In this document: in pieces, positions 24,552-28,342 of the stretch | Layout of the letters: each line of letters opens with the position of its first letter | Numbering within the stretch: position 1 is the first letter of the stretch | Assembly (NCBI GenBank): GCA_041656175.1 | Contig: JBBAEA010000030.1 | Span: 1-28,342 of the forward strand | Direction: 5' to 3' | Source: JBBAEA01 sp041656175 | GTDB taxonomy: Bacteria > Myxococcota_A > Bradymonadia > UBA4248 | Length of the DNA: 28,342 bases | The notes under the pieces: model-generated | What the model saw: only the letters and a program-made list of their open reading frames with translations | The model's database searches: none | Told to the model about the DNA's origin: nothing | Translations under genes and position numbers: made by a program

Positions 24552-25943
24552 ATGCGTAGTAAAACCATAAAGTTCCTTTTTCAGCTCTTTGTACTATGCG
24601 CTTTTTGTAGCGCGGGGCTCACGTTTTTTGCTCCTGAAGCGCGAAGTGGCGGATTGTTTATGCCGTTTAGAGGCGTTCTACCTATGGGGCGCGCAGGTGC
24701 GGTCGTCGTGTCACTGCGCGATCCCAACGCCCTGTCTATTAACCCAGCGCTGCTCGCTCTCGGCGAGGGACATCAGATTTTGGTCGATGCAAGCTGGTCG
24801 ATGCTGCAGCTGGAGTTTAATCGAGATCCTCGCATTAACCGCAATGGTAGCAAAACCGAGTTTGAAATGGTTCGCAATGAAGCGCCGGGCATAGTGATAC
24901 CACAAGTTCTCTTTTCTACAGATTTTGGTACAGATCAGTTCGCGCTTGGCTTTGGCGTTTTTCCTCCATACGCCGCGCCCGCGCGCTTTCCCGCTGATGG
25001 CCCCCAGCGCTACGCCATTATCGATATGAGCGGCACGATTGCCTTTACCACGGCGCTCGCCTTTGCATGGCGAGCACATGAACGGTTTTCTATTGGTGCT
25101 AGCATACAAAACATCAGCTTTATCTTCTCAGGCGTCGGTGTGGCAAGCACATACATTGGCTTGTACGGCGAGCAGGAAGACCCGTGGTTTGATAGCCTCA
25201 TCAGCGTGGAGGCGGCAGATTATTTTACGCCATCTGCGAACTTTGGGCTTTGGGCGCGCCCCGTTGATGGCTTTGAGCTTGCGGCCTCGTTCCAACTTTT
25301 TGCACACACCAAATCAAAGGGTGGACGCTTTAAGGCCGCGCTACCCGAGCATTACATATACGATATGGGCACGATCGATGGTAAGCATATGGAGCTTACG
25401 CTCAATCTTCCGTGGAACCTGCACTTTGGTCTGCGCTACTACCACGAGGATGTCTTCGATATCGAGCTTGACGCGTGGTTTGAACGCTGGAGTACGCACA
25501 GAAACATCGTCGTTTCCCCCGACGAAGTGATGATACGCAACATGCCTTTAGTCAACGACATTAAAGTGGATAACTTCATTATTCCGCGTCATATGAAGGA
25601 TGTTTTTGGTTTTTCGCTGGGTGCAGATTGGCATATCATGCCCCGCTTCTTTACACTACGCGCGGGTTTTATGTATGAGTCTGGTGCCGCGCGCGATGAG
25701 TATTACTCCGTCTTTTCCTACGACGCTCACAAGTTTGCACCCAGTATTGGCATGTCTCTTACGCTTGATTTTGTTCGCCTCGATTTTGCCTTTATGCATG
25801 TGCAACAGATTTCCAAAAAGATCGTAAACGGTGAACACAAGCAGTACAACCTCCCCTACCCCGAACAGGCTAATGTTACCAATAACGGACATTACTCTTC
25901 GTTTTACGACTTTATAGGGCTGGGCGCGAACTTCTTTTTTTAG
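24552..25943 (+). CDS. FadL/OmpP1-type outer-membrane barrel
   Basis: ATG at 24552, 463 aa, signal peptide MRSKTIKFLFQLFVLCAF and cleavage near EARSGG. The N-terminal block FRGVLPMGRAGAVVV and DPNALSINPALLAL is the FadL/TodX hallmark, in which a Gly/Arg/Ala-Gly stretch precedes an Asn-Pro-Ala. The remainder is amphipathic beta strands with aromatic girdles, and the last residues are GLGANFFF, a terminal Phe as recognised by the BAM machinery. FadL proteins import long-chain fatty acids and other hydrophobic compounds across the outer membrane. The substrate is unknown here. It is probably co-transcribed with the large lipoprotein upstream. The ribosome site is weak. Confidence 0.88.
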   Translation: MRSKTIKFLFQLFVLCAFCSAGLTFFAPEARSGGLFMPFRGVLPMGRAGAVVVSLRDPNALSINPALLALGEGHQILVDASWSMLQLEFNRDPRINRNGSKTEFEMVRNEAPGIVIPQVLFSTDFGTDQFALGFGVFPPYAAPARFPADGPQRYAIIDMSGTIAFTTALAFAWRAHERFSIGASIQNISFIFSGVGVASTYIGLYGEQEDPWFDSLISVEAADYFTPSANFGLWARPVDGFELAASFQLFAHTKSKGGRFKAALPEHYIYDMGTIDGKHMELTLNLPWNLHFGLRYYHEDVFDIELDAWFERWSTHRNIVVSPDEVMIRNMPLVNDIKVDNFIIPRHMKDVFGFSLGADWHIMPRFFTLRAGFMYESGAARDEYYSVFSYDAHKFAPSIGMSLTLDFVRLDFAFMHVQQISKKIVNGEHKQYNLPYPEQANVTNNGHYSSFYDFIGLGANFFF

Positions 25944-25984
25944 GGAAGCTCTGATTTATTGGGGCTAGCGCCCTTGGAACCCGT

Positions 25985-26875
25985 TTTCGTGTCTTTAAAT
26001 TATGAACCACGAAAAACACGAAAACTCACGAAAAAATCTTTTTTAATCTTATATGCCCAGCTTGATATTTAATAATCTTTCGTGCCTTTCGTGTCTTTAA
26101 ATTATGAACCACGAAAAACACGAAAACTCACGAAAAAATCTTTTTTAGTCTTATATGCCAGCTTGATATTTAATAATCTTTAGTGCCTTTCGTGTCTTTA
26201 AATTATGAACCACGAAAAACACGAAAACTCACGAAAAAATCTTTTTTAATCTTATATGCCCAGCTTGATATTTAATAATCTTTCGTGCCTTTCGTGTCTT
26301 TAAATTATGAACCACGAAAAACACGAAAACTCACGAAAAAATCTTTTTTAATCTTATATGCCCAGCTTGATATTTAATAATCTTTCGTGCCTTTTGTGTC
26401 TTTAAATTATAAACCACGAAAAACACGAAAACTCACGAAAAATTCTTTTTTAGTCTTACAGATCCGACTTGACCTGTTATAATATTTCGTGCCTTTCGTG
26501 TCTTTAAATTATGAACCACGAAAAACACGAAAACTCACGAAAAATTCTTTTTTAGTCTTATATGCCCAGTTTGTTATTTAATAATCTTTCGTGCCTTTCG
26601 TGTCTTTAAATTATGAACCACGAAAAACACGAAAACTCACGAAAAATTCTTTTTTAGTCTTACAGATCCGACTTGACCTGTTATAATCTTTCGTGCCTTT
26701 CGTGTCTTTAATTTATAAACCACGAAAAACACGAAAACTCACGAAAAAATCTTTTTTAGTCTTACAGATCCGACTTGACCTGTAATAATCTTTCGAGCCT
26801 TTCGTGTTTTTCGTGGTAAAAAGCTTTCGTGCCTTTCGTGTTTTTCGTGGTAAAAAGCTTTTCGTGGTTAAAAAT
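25985..26875. repeat. Tandem array of 102-bp units
   Basis: The anchor GTCTTTAAATTAT occurs at 25991, 26093, 26194, 26296, 26398, 26500, 26602 and (diverged) 26704, giving eight units of period 102 (one of 101). It then degenerates into two 34-bp units ending near 26875. Each unit has a conserved half containing the inverted motif TTTCGTG / CACGAAA and a variable half of two types: one with atatgcccag (units 1-4 and 6) and one with agatccgacttgacctg (units 5, 7 and 8). It lies between two convergent genes and codes for nothing. Confidence 0.95.
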
Positions 26876-26888
26876 AAGCCGTTTCTCA

Positions 26889-27003
26889 CCGTGCAAAGCT
26901 CTTTCTATCTTCTACCTGTCTTATTTAATTAGCATTAATAACTTATGCTTCTCTACAAAATGTCTCATTGTGTTTAAAACCGTATCGGATTTGTAAAATT
27001 AAA
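26889..27003 (-). repeat. Family 3 AT-rich dispersed repeat, copy 2
   Basis: Inverted relative to 17806-17890: reading the minus strand from 27003, aattttacaaat, then gagaagcataag, tgctaattaaataag, and CTTTGCACGG at 26889-26898. It abuts the stop codon of the lipoprotein gene at 27012. Confidence 0.7.
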
Positions 27004-27011
27004 TTCACCCT

Positions 27012-27845
27012 CTACTCGACTGAACAAACATAATAGTTACGCACTTCCGCAGCCGTTGCCAGTCGCGTTTTAACAAGAGGGTATGCCCAACTCTGGGGTA
27101 GACAATCTTCGCCGCTTTTGTAGTAAACAGTTTCTGTATCTTCTATGTGTTCAACGATTCTTGGCGTATAAATCGTATGATGCGTGCAGGCATCAAGAAC
27201 TGCAGCTTGCGCATCAAGATGCACATCACCCGCGCTCACACAATCGCGAGCAATATAGACATATCGATAATCTGAATCCCCTCCAATACTTACCGTGCAT
27301 GAACTATCCAAATAATGATTATCACCAAAATTATTGTACAAATAAGTGTCAGTACGCACGCAACAATGCATCGTTTCATCGCCAACTCGAATATTATGAG
27401 AATAACAACTACGCTCCAACAGCGTGTCGTAGGGATACGGATCGACGTAGGTCGAACCATCAGAATATTCAATAGTTTTGTAGATGAGTCGACTGCCGCT
27501 TTTTGAGCGCGGAAGCTTAGCAAGTGCTTGGTAGTCGGCTTGGCAAGTTCCGAGGGCATCATTGCAAGCGTTGGCTTCATTTTCCTTTTCGGTCAGCGCT
27601 GCCGTTACAGCATTTTTGTCCTGCTTGCAGCTATCATAGTTACCTTGGCAAGCATCAAGCGACGCCTGTATTTCGGCATCCCGACATGTTTCACAAGTTT
27701 CGCAAACTTCGCAGCGCTCGCAACGAGGGCAGTCCTTCTCATCGCATTGGCAGTCATTTTGATTTTCATGAATAGACGAATTTTGCTCTGTGCAAGCACT
27801 AAGAGCCATAGTGGCTGCGCAAATCAAGATTAGAGCGACTTTCAT
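27012..27845 (-). CDS. Lipoprotein with cysteine ladder and coiled coil
   Basis: ATG at 27843-27845 with AAGGAG seven bases upstream; 277 aa. An upstream in-frame ATG at 27902 would put 19 polar residues before the signal peptide and is rejected. MKVALILICAATMALSAC is a lipoprotein signal, Cys18 being the anchor. Cys32, 34, 39, 42, 45, 48, 51 and 54 follow; the last six are spaced exactly three apart (CPRCERCEVCETCETC). A coiled coil occupies about residues 58-108, and a Tyr/Asp-rich, probably beta domain with more cysteines fills the rest. The function is not recognised; metal binding or disulfide cross-linking at the surface is possible. Confidence 0.88.
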   Translation of the reverse strand: MKVALILICAATMALSACTEQNSSIHENQNDCQCDEKDCPRCERCEVCETCETCRDAEIQASLDACQGNYDSCKQDKNAVTAALTEKENEANACNDALGTCQADYQALAKLPRSKSGSRLIYKTIEYSDGSTYVDPYPYDTLLERSCYSHNIRVGDETMHCCVRTDTYLYNNFGDNHYLDSSCTVSIGGDSDYRYVYIARDCVSAGDVHLDAQAAVLDACTHHTIYTPRIVEHIEDTETVYYKSGEDCLPQSWAYPLVKTRLATAAEVRNYYVCSVE

Positions 27846-27944
27846 GGCTAACTCCTTAAAGGCCAGTTTTCGTGTTTCCCCATAAAGCGAAAATGCATGC
27901 ATCGTTTCCTGTAGACCTACAAGATAGAAGCGAAACGCGTTTTT

Positions 27945-27973
27945 AGCATACAGGATAAGTGCCGGTATTTCAA
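27945..27973 (-). promoter_or_regulatory. Promoter of the lipoprotein at 27012
   Basis: On the minus strand, TTGAAA (27968-27973), a 17-bp spacer, and TATGCT (27945-27950), giving a leader of roughly 95 bases. I see no gene in the gap 27846-28254. Confidence 0.6.
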
Positions 27974-28081
27974 AATGCTAAGAATTTTACGTGCAAACAA
28001 AAGCTCAACGTTTCCATCAATAATATAGTACTTGCTCAAAAACACCCGAATAAAATAAGTCGTTTGATTAAAATCAGGAAC

Positions 28082-28118
28082 CTTTGCACGGCTAGAAATA
28101 GTGATCTTAATTTTGCAC
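28082..28118 (+). repeat. Fragment of family 3 repeat
   Basis: CTTTGCACGG followed by tagaaatagtg and ttaattttgcac matches the left end of the element at 17782. The similarity stops after about 37 bases. Confidence 0.55.
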
Positions 28119-28185
28119 TTTTTTAGCAAGTCCTGCATTTTACGGCGAACAAGCTAGTTCACGTTTTGCTGCAAATGCTATGCTC

Positions 28186-28213
28186 TTGACTTTTAAAGGA
28201 TTTTGGCGATAAG
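28186..28213 (+). promoter_or_regulatory. Promoter of the gene at 28255
   Basis: TTGACT at 28186-28191, a 16-bp spacer, and GATAAG at 28208-28213. A hairpin, GTGGGC-gtgtt-GCCCAC, at 28219-28235 lies in the predicted leader, just before the ribosome site. Confidence 0.5.
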
Positions 28214-28254
28214 TACACGTGGGCGTGTTGCCCACTATTTTGGGGAGAATGCTT

Positions 28255-28342
28255 ATGTTGAAGATGAAAAAACTACGAACCTTTGCCGTATGTATAACGT
28301 TGGCCGCCTTCTTAACAAGCTGCTACGGCAGTTTCGGTGCAA
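28255..28342 (+). CDS. Lipoprotein N-terminus, DUF3332-like (partial)
   Basis: Runs off the end of the window. The ATG at 28255 follows GGGGAGA with a six-base spacer. The leader MLKMKKLRTFAVCITLAAF ends in a lipobox LTSC, and the mature start CYGSFGA resembles the C-x-GSF opening of DUF3332 lipoproteins. Only 29 residues are visible, so the family call is tentative, while the lipoprotein call is firm. Confidence 0.75.
   Translation, partial: MLKMKKLRTFAVCITLAAFLTSCYGSFGA

Noticed and set aside
26461..26484. Promoter in the tandem units (TTGACC near TATAAT)
   Set aside because: The two boxes are only about 4 bp apart, far from a workable 16-18 bp spacing.
25985..26875. CRISPR array
   Set aside because: The period is 102 bp, the variable halves are only two recurring types rather than unique spacers, and no cas genes are nearby.

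Overview
The window looks like chromosome from a Gram-negative bacterium with many lipoproteins, probably a Myxococcota/Bradymonadales-type (former deltaproteobacterial) lineage. The reasons are the Cys-rich repeat lipoprotein, several lipobox-bearing secreted proteins, an outer-membrane FadL-type barrel, a long PlsB, and a long RseP. This placement is inference; there is no rRNA or other phylogenetic marker here. Coding DNA is of middling GC content, and many intergenic regions carry GC-rich hairpin repeats.

Layout. 1-2062: a dispersed repeat, two unrecognised genes in tandem, then tRNA-Lys(TTT) and two near-identical tRNA-Glu(TTC) genes with a promoter and a bidirectional terminator. 2085-3023: Cys-rich repeat lipoprotein (minus). 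3560-11457: a long minus-strand block read hdr-like FeS protein, cdsA, [repeat], rseP, tsaB, uvrC, covering redox, phospholipid synthesis, envelope-stress proteolysis, tRNA t6A modification and nucleotide excision repair. 11662-12270: a candidate small RNA or attenuator, then a small lipoprotein. 12362-13306: DraG-type ADP-ribosylhydrolase (minus). 13922-17333: plsB and a RodZ-like membrane HTH protein. 18236-18667: flavodoxin. 18981-20297: MgtE magnesium channel/transporter (minus). 21190-25943: a 1.1 kaa lipoprotein followed by a FadL-type outer-membrane barrel, probably one operon. 25985-26870: an array of about eight 102-bp tandem repeats. 27012-27845: a lipoprotein with a cysteine ladder (minus). 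28255-end: start of a lipoprotein resembling DUF3332.

The most striking non-coding content is the set of dispersed elements. One family has five copies, each built from three consecutive short hairpins (two copies have a decayed middle hairpin), and one copy is interrupted by a 120-bp insert that carries its own hairpin. A second family is an almost complete 78-bp palindrome found twice and joined both times to family-1 material. A third AT-rich family is seen in two places. I found no CRISPR array, transposase, phage gene or recognisable defence system. The strongest candidates for something undescribed are the hairpin-element families, the compact promoter-hairpin-terminator unit at 11662-11773, and the large lipoprotein/FadL pair.
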